A stretch of DNA of 64,000 nucleotides from Pararhodobacter aggregans (lineage in GTDB: Bacteria; Pseudomonadota; Alphaproteobacteria; Rhodobacterales; Rhodobacteraceae): contig NZ_QDDR01000001.1 in NCBI RefSeq assembly GCF_003075525.1, forward strand, positions 310,001-374,000, given 5' to 3'. The notes below the pieces were generated by a model. That model ran no database searches and was not told where the DNA came from. It saw nothing but the letters and a program-made list of their open reading frames with translations. How positions within the stretch are numbered: the first letter of the stretch is position 1; every line of letters begins with the position of its first letter. Shown in pieces: positions 25,577 to 34,504 of the stretch. The translations under genes were made by a program, and so were the position numbers.

Positions 25577-27202
25577 TCAGGCGCCGGTGACGCGGGCGAT
25601 CAGCGCGCCGCAATCCCCGGGCAAGGCGTCGCCGCGCCAGGCGACATGGCCGTCCGGGCGCACCAGCACCAGCGGCGCGCCGTAAAGCGTCTCGATGGCG
25701 GGATCCGTCAGCCAATGGCTGCGCAGGCTGAGGTTGCGGGCCCGGGCGGCGCGGGCCAGCGCCTCGCCCTCGGGCGGCTGGGCGCCCAGACGCAGCAGCA
25801 CGAAGCCCTCGCCGAAAAGGTCGAGCGTCGACAGCCCCTCGCGCGCGCCGCCGCTGATCCAGGCATGCGGCGCACGGTGGCCCGGCCGGGCGCTGGGCTT
25901 GTACCAGCGCCAGTCGTCGCTGTCGGCCCCGGTCCCGTCGGGCGCGATGACCGGCGAGCCCTCGTAGCGGTAGCCAAGGTGTATGCCCAGCGTCTCCCAT
26001 TCCGTTTCGGTCGCCTTGGTGATCGTCTCGCCGACCCGGGCGCGGGCGGCTTCGCCCTCGGGCGTTTCATCAAGGATGCCCTTGCAATCCTGCACCGATT
26101 TCAGCTGCGAATAATTCCGGGTCGAGGCGCTGGAATTGCGCTGGGCGATCGGCCGCCGCTCGACCTCGTAGCTGGCCAGCAGCGACGGCCCGCCCCAGCC
26201 CTGCAGCATCGCCGCCAGTTTCCAGCCGAGGTTCTCGACATCGCCCATGCCGGTGTTCATGCCCAGCCCGCCGGTCGGCGACATCGTGTGCGCGCTGTCG
26301 CCGCAGAGCCAGACGCGGCCCCTTCCGTAGCTGTCGGCGGTCAGTTCCGTCCGCCGCCACGGCAGGGCCGAGATCACCTCGAACAACATGTCGTCGGTCC
26401 CCAGCGCCTTGCGCACCCAGGCGTCGGCGGTGCGGATCACCTCGTCCACGCCGTCCTTGTTCGACGGCACGGTCAGGCGCCACAGCTCATGCCCGTCCAT
26501 GGCCGAGATATTGCCCCACCAGCCATTCTCGCCGAGGAAATAATACCGCTCGGCATGGCCCATCTTGTGCTCGCCCCCCAGCGCGGCAGAGCGGAAAAAG
26601 ACGGCGACGGAATGATCCAGCTCCTGCTTGCCGGTCATGCCGATGTCGAGCGCCCGGCGCACGCGGCTGCCCGCCCCGTCGCAACCGACCAGATAGGCGC
26701 CCGACAGCACCGCTTGCGCGCCATCCGGCCCGGTCACGGTGACCGAGACGCCCTCGTCCTGATCGGCGAACGCGTCGAGGCTGGTGTTCAGCCGCAGGTC
26801 GATCAGCGGTTCGGCCTCGACCCGGGCCTGAAGCATCGGGTTGAGGAAGATCTGCGAGCAGCGCCACTTGGTTTCCGGGCTCTCGGCGATCGGGGGCTCG
26901 TCCTGAAGCGAGGGATAGGCGATGCGGCCGAGGAAATGCTGGGCGATGGTGGTGCAATAGACCATCGACAGGCCGAAATCGCGCCGGAACTCGGTGTCGC
27001 GCACGTCATCCGCCAGCCCCATGCGGCGGAAGATCTCCATCGTGCGGATGCCGACCAGGCCCAGCTTCGGCGTCTCGACCCGGCCGTCGGTGCGCTCGAT
27101 CAAGGTGCTGCGGATCCCCCGCCGCGCCAGGTCCAGCGCCAGCGTCATCCCGATGGGCCCCGCCCCGCAGATGATGACCTGTGTTTGGGTGCTGCTCGAC
27201 AT
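25577..27202 (-). CDS. FAD-dependent aromatic monooxygenase (phenol hydroxylase/MhpA type)
   Basis: 541 aa. N-terminal dinucleotide fold VIICGAGPIGMTLALDLARRG ends at the acidic Glu of LIER; the DG motif VGCDGAGSRVRRAL follows near residue 160 and the GD motif GRVWLCGDSAHTMSPTGGLGMN near residue 300; a thioredoxin-like C-terminal domain completes the TfdB/PheA/MhpA family layout. It would hydroxylate an aromatic ring with NAD(P)H and oxygen in the cytoplasm. Its gene is 71 bases upstream of tctC and faces tctBA across a TTTCGAAA palindrome. Confidence 0.93.
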   Translation of the reverse strand: MSSSTQTQVIICGAGPIGMTLALDLARRGIRSTLIERTDGRVETPKLGLVGIRTMEIFRRMGLADDVRDTEFRRDFGLSMVYCTTIAQHFLGRIAYPSLQDEPPIAESPETKWRCSQIFLNPMLQARVEAEPLIDLRLNTSLDAFADQDEGVSVTVTGPDGAQAVLSGAYLVGCDGAGSRVRRALDIGMTGKQELDHSVAVFFRSAALGGEHKMGHAERYYFLGENGWWGNISAMDGHELWRLTVPSNKDGVDEVIRTADAWVRKALGTDDMLFEVISALPWRRTELTADSYGRGRVWLCGDSAHTMSPTGGLGMNTGMGDVENLGWKLAAMLQGWGGPSLLASYEVERRPIAQRNSSASTRNYSQLKSVQDCKGILDETPEGEAARARVGETITKATETEWETLGIHLGYRYEGSPVIAPDGTGADSDDWRWYKPSARPGHRAPHAWISGGAREGLSTLDLFGEGFVLLRLGAQPPEGEALARAARARNLSLRSHWLTDPAIETLYGAPLVLVRPDGHVAWRGDALPGDCGALIARVTGA

Positions 27203-27282
27203 CCTGTTCTCCTCCCGGCCGTCGATGCCCGGCGCGGCGCGGACAGACCGGCCTGCACTGGGTAATTTTCGGCACAGTGATT

Positions 27283-27294
27283 ACTTTCGAAACT
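27283..27294. promoter_or_regulatory. TTTCGAAA operator candidate 3
   Basis: ACTTTCGAAACT, in the middle of the 197-base gap between the divergent monooxygenase and tctB genes. A half-site ATTTTCG lies 20 bases before it. Confidence 0.6.
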
Positions 27295-27399
27295 TATGTC
27301 AATTGTTGAATAATCGGATCTTTGCGATTAGGGTGCCCGGCAACCGCCTTCCGCGCGCTCCTGTCGCACGGGGCGCAGGACACAGCACGGGAGGGTTGG

Positions 27400-27858
27400 G
27401 TGTCTGAACCGAAATTCGAGATCTTTCAGGGCAATCTGGTCATCGGCGGGGTCCTCTCGCTGATCGGGGCCGGGGCGCTCTGGACCGGGCTGGGCTATGG
27501 CATGGGCAGCATGATGCGCGTCGGCGCCGGGGCCTTTCCGGTCGTCGTGTCGGGGCTGATGCTGGCCTGCGGGCTGGCGGTGATGGCCGAATCGCTCTGG
27601 GGCAGGGGACGGGCGGCGGTCATCCCGCTGGGCGCGCTGCGGGCCGGGCTGGGCCTTGTCGCGGCCATCGCCACCTTTGCCCTGACCATTCAGAGCCTGG
27701 GTCTGCTGGCGGCGGTGGCGCTTTGCGTCTTCTTCGTCTCGCTGGCGGGCCAGAGCGTCAACTGGCGCCACACTCTGGCGCTGATGGTGGTGCTGCCGCT
27801 CGCCTCGTGGCTCATCTTCGCGCTGGGCCTCGGCCAGCAATTGCACGCATTCGGGTAG
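27400..27858 (+). CDS. tctB: Tripartite tricarboxylate transporter small permease (TctB), second set
   Basis: 152 aa from GTG 27400, with GGAGGG five bases before it; the ATG at 27322 has no ribosome site. Four hydrophobic segments with GALWTGLGYGMGSMMRVGAGAFPVVVSG, the TctB signature. It lies seven bases ahead of tctA. Confidence 0.85.
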   Translation: MSEPKFEIFQGNLVIGGVLSLIGAGALWTGLGYGMGSMMRVGAGAFPVVVSGLMLACGLAVMAESLWGRGRAAVIPLGALRAGLGLVAAIATFALTIQSLGLLAAVALCVFFVSLAGQSVNWRHTLALMVVLPLASWLIFALGLGQQLHAFG

Positions 27859-27865
27859 GATCATC

Positions 27866-29371
27866 ATGCTGGACGGACTTCTCCTGGGCGTCGAGGTCGC
27901 GCTGTCGTGGCAGGGCCTGTTGATGTGCGCCATCGGCGTGACGCTGGGCACGGTCATCGGGGTGTTGCCGGGGATCGGGGTGCTGGCCTCGGTGTCGCTG
28001 CTGATGCCGATCACCTTCGGCTACCCGCCGGCCATCGGGCTCATCATGCTGTCGGGCGTGTTCTACGGCGCCGCCTATGGCGGCTCGACCACCTCGATCC
28101 TGATGAACCTGCCGGGAACCGCGAACACGGCCGTCACCTGTCTGGACGGTCATCCGATGGCGCAGCAGGGGCGGGCGGGGGTCGCGCTGTTCATCACCAC
28201 CATCGCCTCGTTCATCGGCTCCATCGGCGGGGCCATCGTGCTGGCGGTGCTGTCGATGCCGCTGGCCAATCTGGCGCGCAACTTCGGCTCGCAGGAGTAT
28301 CTGGCGGTCATGGTGCTGGGCCTGATGGCGGCCGCGGCCTTCGCCACCTACGGGCTGGCGCGGGCCATGGCGATGACGGCGCTGGGCATCCTGATCGGTC
28401 TGATCGGCATCGACCTCAACACCGGGCTCGAGCGCTATACCTTCGGCATGCCGTCCCTTTTCGACGGGGTGCCGATCGTGGCCATCGCCATCGGCCTGTT
28501 CGGCCTGCCCGAGGTTCTGGCCAATCTCTCGCGCCGGGATGAGGCCCCGCCGCCGGTCATCTCGGTCACGCTGCGCGAGATGCTGCCCACGCGCGAGGAC
28601 ATGCGCCGCTCGACCCCCTCGATGGTCCGGGGCGGGCTGGTCGGCTGCCTGTTCGGCATCCTGCCCGGTGCGGGGAGCCTGCTGGCCTCGTTCATGTCCT
28701 ACGCGGTCGAGCGCAATTCCTCGAAAACCCCCGAGAAGTTCGGCACCGGCATGATCGAGGGGATCGCCGGCCCCGAGACGGCCAACAACGCCGCCATCCA
28801 GACCGCCTTCATCCCGACGCTGAGCCTGGGCGTGCCGGGCGATTCGACCATGGCCATCGTGCTGGTGGCGCTGATCTATCACGGCATCGACCCGGGGCCG
28901 AATTTCGTCACCCAGCACCCGAACATCTTCTGGGGCCTGATCGTCAGCTTCCTGATCGGCAACCTGATGCTGCTGGTGCTGAACCTGCCGTTCATCGGTC
29001 TGTGGGTGAAAATGCTGCGGATCCCCAATTCGATCCTCTATCCCGCCATCGTCGTCTTCAGCTGCATCGGCGTATACAGCGTCCGGCTGATGCCCAGCGA
29101 CCTGTTCCTGATGGCTGGCTGCGCGGTGCTGGGCTACCTGATGCGCAGTTTCCGGCTGGATGCGCCGCCGCTGCTTCTGGGCTTCGTTCTGGGGCCGATG
29201 ATGGAGGAGCATTTCCGCCGCACCCTGCTGATTTCGCGCGGCGATCCGGCCGCCTTCCTGTCGACCGGGCTGACCTGGGGGATCTACCTGCTGATGATCG
29301 CCATGGTCGGCTGGTCGCTGTGGCGCAACGCCCTGACCAGGCGGCGGGTGAAGGCACAGGCGGCGGGCTGA
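27866..29371 (+). CDS. tctA: Tripartite tricarboxylate transporter large permease (TctA), second set
   Basis: 501 aa, about twelve helices. Family blocks: GVLPGIGVLASVSLLMPITFGYPPAIGLIMLSGVFYGAAYGGS near residue 30 and GPETANNAAIQTAFIPTLSLGVPGDSTMA near residue 300. Start ATG has AGGAT upstream. With TctB it forms the membrane part of the second transporter, whose binding protein is in the divergent operon. The operon ends at the strong terminator at 29396. Confidence 0.93.
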   Translation: MLDGLLLGVEVALSWQGLLMCAIGVTLGTVIGVLPGIGVLASVSLLMPITFGYPPAIGLIMLSGVFYGAAYGGSTTSILMNLPGTANTAVTCLDGHPMAQQGRAGVALFITTIASFIGSIGGAIVLAVLSMPLANLARNFGSQEYLAVMVLGLMAAAAFATYGLARAMAMTALGILIGLIGIDLNTGLERYTFGMPSLFDGVPIVAIAIGLFGLPEVLANLSRRDEAPPPVISVTLREMLPTREDMRRSTPSMVRGGLVGCLFGILPGAGSLLASFMSYAVERNSSKTPEKFGTGMIEGIAGPETANNAAIQTAFIPTLSLGVPGDSTMAIVLVALIYHGIDPGPNFVTQHPNIFWGLIVSFLIGNLMLLVLNLPFIGLWVKMLRIPNSILYPAIVVFSCIGVYSVRLMPSDLFLMAGCAVLGYLMRSFRLDAPPLLLGFVLGPMMEEHFRRTLLISRGDPAAFLSTGLTWGIYLLMIAMVGWSLWRNALTRRRVKAQAAG

Positions 29372-29395
29372 TCCCGCCGCCAGAGGGGCAAAGCG

Positions 29396-29431
29396 AAACC
29401 CCCGCGCCGGAGTTCCGGCGCGGGGGTTTTT
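29396..29431. terminator. Bidirectional terminator between tctA and CoA-transferase genes
   Basis: AAACCCCCGCGCCGG and CCGGCGCGGGGGTTT form a perfect 15-base stem with loop AGTT, flanked by T on the plus side and by A on the minus side. It lies 24 bases after the tctA stop and 14 bases before the last codon of the convergent CoA-transferase gene, serving both. Confidence 0.88.
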
Positions 29432-29444
29432 CGTGGGAAGCGCC

Positions 29445-30605
29445 TCAGTCGCGGGCCGAAAACGCCCAGTCGCCGGTCCCCAGTGCCGGGGCCGCCCGGT
29501 CCAGCGCCAGATCGCTGCGCGAAAAGCGCAGGGGCGAGCGCAGGCCCGCCAGCCCCTCGGGCGCGATCTTCAGGTCGCGGGCCAGGACCTGCGGCTCTTC
29601 CAGCGCCTCGGCCACCGTGTTGATCGGCCCGCCGGGGACGCCGTTGGCCTCCATCAACGCGATCAGCGCGGCCTTGGTGTGGCGGGTGGTCGCCTCGGCC
29701 AGCAGGGGGCACAGCGTCTGGCGATGCGCGACGCGGGCCGGGTTGGTGGCATAATCGGGGTTCCCCGGCAGGTCGGGCAGATCCAGCACCCGGCAGAAGG
29801 CCGCGAATTGCCGGTCATTGCCGCAGGCGACGATCACATGCCCGTCCGAGGCCGGAAACACCTGATAGGGCACGATATTCGGATGCGCATTGCCCAGCCG
29901 GGTGGGGGTCACCCCGCCCAGCAGGTAATTCGTTGCCTGATTGGCCAGCACCGCCACGCCGCAATCCAGCAAGGACAGGTCCAGATGCTGGCCCCGGCCG
30001 GACCGCGCCCGCTCGGTCAGCGCCGCCTGAATGCCGATCACCCCGTAAAGCCCGGTGAAGATGTCGATCCAGGCCACGCCCACCTTCTGCGGCTCGCCCG
30101 CGGGATCGCCGGTCAGGTCCATGATCCCGCTCATGCCCTGCACGAGGAAATCGTAGCCCGGTAGGGCGGCGCGGGGGCCGGTCTGGCCGAAGCCGGTGAC
30201 CGAGGCATAGACGAGGCGCGGGTTCAGCACGCTCAGGCTCTCGTAATCGAGGCCGAACTTCCGCAGGCCCCCCAGCTTGAAATTCTCGACCAGCACATCG
30301 GCTTCGGCGATGAGGTCGCGCAGACGGGCCAGGTCGCCCTCGTTCTGGAAATCGCAGATGACCGAGGTCTTGCCCCGGTTCGCCGCGTGGAAATAGGCGG
30401 CGACCGTCTCGGTGCCGCCGCCGGGCAGCGGGCGCTCGATGAAAGGCGGGCCCCAGCGGCGGGTATCGTCGCCCTCGGGCGCCTCGATCTTGATGACCTC
30501 GGCGCCGAGGTCGGCCAGCGTCTGGCCGATCCAGGGCCCGGCGAGGATGCGCGCCAGTTCGACGACGCGCAGCCCCTTGAGGGGCGCAGCCGCCTCAGAG
30601 GTCAT
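29445..30605 (-). CDS. Class III CoA-transferase (CaiB/BaiF family)
   Basis: 386 aa. Typical order: LKGLRVVELARILAGPWIGQTLADLGAEVIKIE at the N-terminus, FHAANRGKTSVICDF near residue 75, GQTGPRAALPGYDFLVQGMSGIMDLTG near 140-165, and HRQTLCPLLAEATTRHTKAALIALMEANGVPGGPINT near the C-terminus. These enzymes move CoA between carboxylic acids. It overlaps the dehydrogenase gene by 11 bases and is last in the operon starting with the VOC gene; it probably activates an acid product of ring cleavage. Confidence 0.92.
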   Translation of the reverse strand: MTSEAAAPLKGLRVVELARILAGPWIGQTLADLGAEVIKIEAPEGDDTRRWGPPFIERPLPGGGTETVAAYFHAANRGKTSVICDFQNEGDLARLRDLIAEADVLVENFKLGGLRKFGLDYESLSVLNPRLVYASVTGFGQTGPRAALPGYDFLVQGMSGIMDLTGDPAGEPQKVGVAWIDIFTGLYGVIGIQAALTERARSGRGQHLDLSLLDCGVAVLANQATNYLLGGVTPTRLGNAHPNIVPYQVFPASDGHVIVACGNDRQFAAFCRVLDLPDLPGNPDYATNPARVAHRQTLCPLLAEATTRHTKAALIALMEANGVPGGPINTVAEALEEPQVLARDLKIAPEGLAGLRSPLRFSRSDLALDRAAPALGTGDWAFSARD

Positions 30606-31626
30606 AGGGAACCGCCACGCCCAGCCTGCCCGCCAGCGCCGCCAGATTGGCGGCAGTGCCGGCGGCCAGCGGGATGCCCTCGGCCCTGCGTCGTGCTGCG
30701 GTCTGCGCGCCGCGCTCGCCCGGCAGCAGCACCGCGTCGGTGCCGGGGGCGGGGGGCAGGGCGTGGATCTGGTCGACCAGCAGCCGGACCGAAGCCAGGA
30801 AAACCTCGGTCGCGCCGAAGGCCGCCGGGTCGATGGCCAGCACCATGCCGTTGAACCCGCCCTTCTTCGTCCCCTCCAGCACCGGGCCGATCACCGGATT
30901 GCCCGCCAGTACGCTGGTCAGAAGCTCGATCATCAGCGACAGGCCCGAGCCCTTCGCCCCCGCCATCGGCAGAAGCGAGGTCACGGCGGCGGGGTCGGTC
31001 GTCTCGCGCCCCTCGGCATCGACGCCCCAGCCCCTGGGGATCGCCCGCCCGTTCTCCTTGGCGGCCATGATCTTGCCCAGGGCCACGGCGGCGGTGGACA
31101 TGTCCAGCACCACCGGCTCGGCGCCCGGGACCGGCACGGCGATGGCGAGGGGGTTGGTGGACAAGGCCTCGCCCACCGCGCCATGATAGTTCATCAGGGG
31201 TTTCGAGGCCGTCATCGCCAGCCCCACCAGCCCCTGCCGGGCCAGCGCGCTGGTGAAATAGCCGACCGCGCCGGCATGGCTGATCCGTCGTACGGCGCAC
31301 CAGCCCAACCCCTGCACGCGGGCCAGGTCGGCCGCCTTGGCGACGGCCGCGTTCATCCCCACCGCGCCCGGGCATTTGCCGCCATCGAGCAGGCAGACCG
31401 CGCCGCGCTCGCTCACCGTCTCGATGCTGCCGCCCGACAGCATGACGCCCGTCTCGATCATCTCCAGATACCGCGGGATGCGCAGCACCCCGTGGCTGTC
31501 GACGCCGCGCAGGTTGGCCCAGACCAGCAGCTCGGCGGTCTGGGTGGCATCGGCATTGGTGAACCCGCCCGCGCAGAGCAGGTCATGGGCGAAACGGCGC
31601 AGGACGGCGGCGTCGATCTGGGGCAT
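30595..31626 (-). CDS. Malate/L-lactate dehydrogenase (Ldh) family oxidoreductase
   Basis: 343 aa. The family signature GVDSHGVLRIPRYLEMIETG is near residue 40, and VRRISHAGAVGYFTSALARQGLVGLAMT carries the conserved histidine. Members reduce 2-oxo acids or imines with NAD(P)H (malate, sulfolactate, ureidoglycolate and others). In this operon a 2-hydroxy or 2-oxo acid from the aromatic pathway is a likely substrate. Confidence 0.9.
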   Translation of the reverse strand: MPQIDAAVLRRFAHDLLCAGGFTNADATQTAELLVWANLRGVDSHGVLRIPRYLEMIETGVMLSGGSIETVSERGAVCLLDGGKCPGAVGMNAAVAKAADLARVQGLGWCAVRRISHAGAVGYFTSALARQGLVGLAMTASKPLMNYHGAVGEALSTNPLAIAVPVPGAEPVVLDMSTAAVALGKIMAAKENGRAIPRGWGVDAEGRETTDPAAVTSLLPMAGAKGSGLSLMIELLTSVLAGNPVIGPVLEGTKKGGFNGMVLAIDPAAFGATEVFLASVRLLVDQIHALPPAPGTDAVLLPGERGAQTAARRRAEGIPLAAGTAANLAALAGRLGVAVPYDL

Positions 31627-31644
31627 CTGTCGGTCTTTCCAGCG

Positions 31645-32523
31645 TCAGGCCGAGAGGGGCGTCGGGAAGAACTTGTCCAGCCAGCCCTTCATCATCGCCT
31701 TGGTGCGCGGCGCATCCTGGGGCGAGAGCGGGAAATGCGCCATCGTGTCGACCAGCATCAACTCCTTGGGATGGCCCGCCTTTTCCCACAGCCGCACCGA
31801 TTCAATCGTCGGCGTGATCGTGTCATTGGCGGTGTGGAACAACAGCAGCGGCCGCGGTGCGATGTTCGCCACCACATCGTCGGCACGGAAATTGCGCATC
31901 GACCAGGCGGTTTCGGTGGGGATCTCCATGATGGCCTTGGGCGAGAGGTTGGCACGCAGCGCGGGCGGTATCGGCACGGCGTCGAAGCGCGACATCCAGG
32001 CGCTTTCGCCGGTCTCCTGCTTGTGCTTGCGGCCCTCGTCCAGGATCGTCACGAACTTGGTCCAGCTTTCCTCGGTCGGGTGCTGGCCGCGGAACTTGCG
32101 CTCGCCATCGCCCCAGCCGCAGGAGGACAGGCAGCAGGCGACGCGTTCGTCGACCCCGGCGGTATAGACCGAGACGGCGGCACCGAAGCTGTGGCCGGTG
32201 ATGCCGATGCGCTTGGCATCGACCTCGGGGCGCCTGGCCAGCCAGGTCAGCGCGTTCTTGGCGTCGGCCACCTGATCCATGCAGCGGACCTGCGCCCGCT
32301 CGCCTTCTGATTCACCGCAGCAGCGGAAATCGAAGCGCAGCGCGACATAGCCGAACTCCTCCATCATCTCGGCCTGGATCTGGGCATGGCTCTCGTCCTT
32401 GGAGCCGACGAAACCATGGCAGACGATGAAGGCGGGCAGCGGCGTGCCGTCATAGCCATCGGGGATATGCACGACGCCCGAGAGTTTCAGCCCGTCGGAG
32501 TCGAAGGTGATCTTTTCCTGCAT
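31645..32523 (-). CDS. Alpha/beta hydrolase, prolyl-oligopeptidase/DLH-like
   Basis: 292 aa, cytoplasmic. Nucleophile Ser112 in GHSFG, likely Asp234 in HTANDTITP and His263 in MAHFPLS complete the triad; the oxyanion loop is VCHGFVGSKDE. It resembles small dipeptidyl-aminopeptidase-like esterases and dienelactone hydrolases. Location between the VOC gene and the Ldh gene suggests hydrolysis of an ester, lactone or ring-fission product. Confidence 0.88.
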   Translation of the reverse strand: MQEKITFDSDGLKLSGVVHIPDGYDGTPLPAFIVCHGFVGSKDESHAQIQAEMMEEFGYVALRFDFRCCGESEGERAQVRCMDQVADAKNALTWLARRPEVDAKRIGITGHSFGAAVSVYTAGVDERVACCLSSCGWGDGERKFRGQHPTEESWTKFVTILDEGRKHKQETGESAWMSRFDAVPIPPALRANLSPKAIMEIPTETAWSMRNFRADDVVANIAPRPLLLFHTANDTITPTIESVRLWEKAGHPKELMLVDTMAHFPLSPQDAPRTKAMMKGWLDKFFPTPLSA

Positions 32524-32544
32524 TGTCAGGCTCCTTGTTCCGGT

Positions 32545-33450
32545 TCAGGCCAGCGCCATGAAGGGGAAGAAATGCTCGCGCCATTCGAGGGGCGCGGGCG
32601 TGCCCCAGACGTTCATCACCCGCACATTGCCGGGCCGTTCGAGGTTGGTGATGATGTTGGCTTCGAAATGCGCGTCATCGGCCACCGTCGACATGGGGCC
32701 CGCGCATTCGACCATCGCGCCCGAGCTGTCGAGGTAATAGGCATAGGTGTTGTCGCCCGGCCGGTGGCGGCCCGGGCCCCAGATGAACTGCCGGTCGTAA
32801 TCGTCCAGCAGGTCGCCCAGACGGCAGTACATGTTGAATTCGGGGAATTCGAACGAGTAATGGTGCAGCCCGGCGGCATGGCTTTTGACGATGCCGAGGA
32901 TGTGGTGCTGGCGGTTGCCGCCATAGAGCCAGGTGAGCGAGTCGTTCACCATCTTTTCCGACATGCCCAGATCGCCGATCGCCTTGAGCTGGCGCACGGT
33001 GGCCTGCGGATCGGGGCTGAGCAGGTTCATGTGGTCCAGCCGCCGCGGTGCCACGCCGGGCGTCGCCTGACGCGGGTTGTGGATGTCGTTGCGGATCGGC
33101 GTGTGGATCTCGAATTGCAGGCCCTCGGGCGTGGCGAAGGTGACGCCCGCGTCCATGCAATCGAGGCTCGGCTCGCGCGCGGTGATGCGGCAGCCCGCGC
33201 CCTCGACCCGGGCGGCGGCAGCCTCGACATCGGCGGCGGTCAGTGCTTCCAGCCCGATGGTGTGGGTCGAGTTCTCGGTAGCCTCGACCAGCACCAGTTC
33301 GGCCTTGCGCCCGTTCGAGCTGAGCCAGACCTGACCCTGGCCCTCATGCGTCACGCGCAGGCCGAGGATCTCGGTCGAGTCGCGCACCACATCGGCGATG
33401 CAGCTGGTGTTGAGCTTCACATGCCCCACGGCGTGGACGATCTGGGCCAT
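32545..33450 (-). CDS. VOC-family extradiol dioxygenase-like protein
   Basis: 301 aa made of two paired vicinal-oxygen-chelate modules, the size of catechol 2,3-dioxygenases. Probable iron ligands in the C-terminal half: His140 in RLDHMNL, His196 or His197 in GLHHYSFE and Glu248 in GAMVECAG. This arrangement supports ring-cleaving activity on a catechol-type compound, but other VOC enzymes share it. It is first in the operon with hydrolase, dehydrogenase and CoA-transferase, and three TTTCGAAA-like sites lie upstream. Confidence 0.86.
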   Translation of the reverse strand: MAQIVHAVGHVKLNTSCIADVVRDSTEILGLRVTHEGQGQVWLSSNGRKAELVLVEATENSTHTIGLEALTAADVEAAAARVEGAGCRITAREPSLDCMDAGVTFATPEGLQFEIHTPIRNDIHNPRQATPGVAPRRLDHMNLLSPDPQATVRQLKAIGDLGMSEKMVNDSLTWLYGGNRQHHILGIVKSHAAGLHHYSFEFPEFNMYCRLGDLLDDYDRQFIWGPGRHRPGDNTYAYYLDSSGAMVECAGPMSTVADDAHFEANIITNLERPGNVRVMNVWGTPAPLEWREHFFPFMALA

Positions 33451-33519
33451 AGGCCGCCTCCCTCAATGCGAACGATTCCGGTATCGCGGTTGTAGAGAGG
33501 AATTTTGAAAGACGCAAGA

Positions 33520-33531
33520 AGTTTCGAAAAT
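33520..33531. promoter_or_regulatory. TTTCGAAA operator candidate 4
   Basis: AGTTTCGAAAAT, 70 bases upstream of the VOC gene start. A looser copy AATTTTGAAA lies 20 bases closer to the gene. Confidence 0.6.
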
Positions 33532-33538
33532 CTGATGT

Positions 33539-33550
33539 ATTCCGAAAAAC
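33539..33550. promoter_or_regulatory. TTTCGAAA operator candidate 5 (one mismatch)
   Basis: ATTCCGAAAAAC, 19 bases from candidate 4, in the short gap between the VOC start and the FAH gene stop. One base differs from the core. Confidence 0.35.
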
Positions 33551-33556
33551 GCCGGA

Positions 33557-34399
33557 TCAGCGGGGCTCGGCCCCGTCCTGCACCACCCGGTTGCGCAACA
33601 GGCCGAGGCCCGGCACCTCGACCTCGACCAGATCGCCGGGGGCCAGGAATTCCGGCGGTTTGCGGGTGGCGCCGAAGCCCGAGGGCGTGCCGGTGACGAT
33701 CACGTCACCGGGGGCCAGCGGAGTGAAGCTGGACATGTAGGCGATCAGCCAGGCCGGATCGAAGATCATGGTCGACAGCGCCACCTGCTGCTTGACCACG
33801 CCGTTGACCCGGGTCCGAAGCACCAGCGCCGACAGATCCGGCACCGAGTCGCGGCTGACCATCCAGGGGCCGAAGGCGCCGCTTTCCCAGAAGTTCTTGC
33901 CGGGCGTGAACTGGGTCGAGTGCTTCTGCCAGTCCCGCACCGAGCCGTCGTTGAACAGCGCGTATCCGGCAATATGGCTTTGGGCACGCTCGCGCGGGAT
34001 CCGGTGGCCGGGCTTGCCGATGATGAGCGCCACCTCGCCCTCGTAGTCGAACCTCTCGGACGCCGCGGGTTTCCGCAGCGGCTGATCGTGGCCGGTCAGC
34101 GATTCGGCGAAGCGGGTGAAGACCAGCGGATAGGCAGGCGCCTCCTTTCCGGCCTCGTGGAAATTCGTCGCGACGCAGAGCACCTTGCCCGGATCCGGCA
34201 CCGGCGGCAGATAGGTCAGCCCCGCCAGCGGCAGCACCGGCGCCGCGGACAGATCGGGGCGGAACCCTTCGGCGAGGCGGGGCAGCAGCGCTTTCAGGGT
34301 GGGCGGCAGGCCGGGCAGGGTATCCAGCCGGTGCAGGCTTTCCCCCTGAACGACGCCATAGATCACCTGCGCACCAAGGCGGAAACTGGCGTAGTTCAT
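33557..34399 (-). CDS. Fumarylacetoacetate hydrolase family protein
   Basis: 280 aa from ATG 34399. FAH fold marks: VLCVATNFHEAGKE, then FDYEGEVALIIGKPGHRIPRERAQSHIAGYALFNDGSVRDWQ with the metal-binding acids, and DVIVTGTPSGFGATRKPPEFLAPGD near the C-terminus. Members hydrolyse or decarboxylate and isomerise ring-cleavage products of aromatic pathways (fumarylpyruvate, 5-carboxymethyl-type diacids). It has its own promoter gap with a TTTCGAAA site, placing it in the same proposed regulon. Confidence 0.92.
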   Translation of the reverse strand: MNYASFRLGAQVIYGVVQGESLHRLDTLPGLPPTLKALLPRLAEGFRPDLSAAPVLPLAGLTYLPPVPDPGKVLCVATNFHEAGKEAPAYPLVFTRFAESLTGHDQPLRKPAASERFDYEGEVALIIGKPGHRIPRERAQSHIAGYALFNDGSVRDWQKHSTQFTPGKNFWESGAFGPWMVSRDSVPDLSALVLRTRVNGVVKQQVALSTMIFDPAWLIAYMSSFTPLAPGDVIVTGTPSGFGATRKPPEFLAPGDLVEVEVPGLGLLRNRVVQDGAEPR

Positions 34400-34456
34400 C
34401 GGGGGCGTCCTTCCGGCGGAAATTTGAAATCGTCTCAGATTATCGGCATATAGCAA

Positions 34457-34468
34457 ATTTTCGAAACT
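34457..34468. promoter_or_regulatory. TTTCGAAA operator candidate 6
   Basis: ATTTTCGAAACT, 58 bases upstream of the FAH-family gene start. It matches the copies at 23019 and 27283 in ten of twelve bases or better. Confidence 0.6.
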
Positions 34469-34504
34469 ATGCCAGAGCGGGAAAATCCTCTTGCGACCCG
34501 GCAA

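Noticed and set aside
27812-29212. Open frame of 466 codons on the minus strand
   Set aside because: Antisense to tctA, whose homology is clear; His/Asp/Gln-rich shadow.
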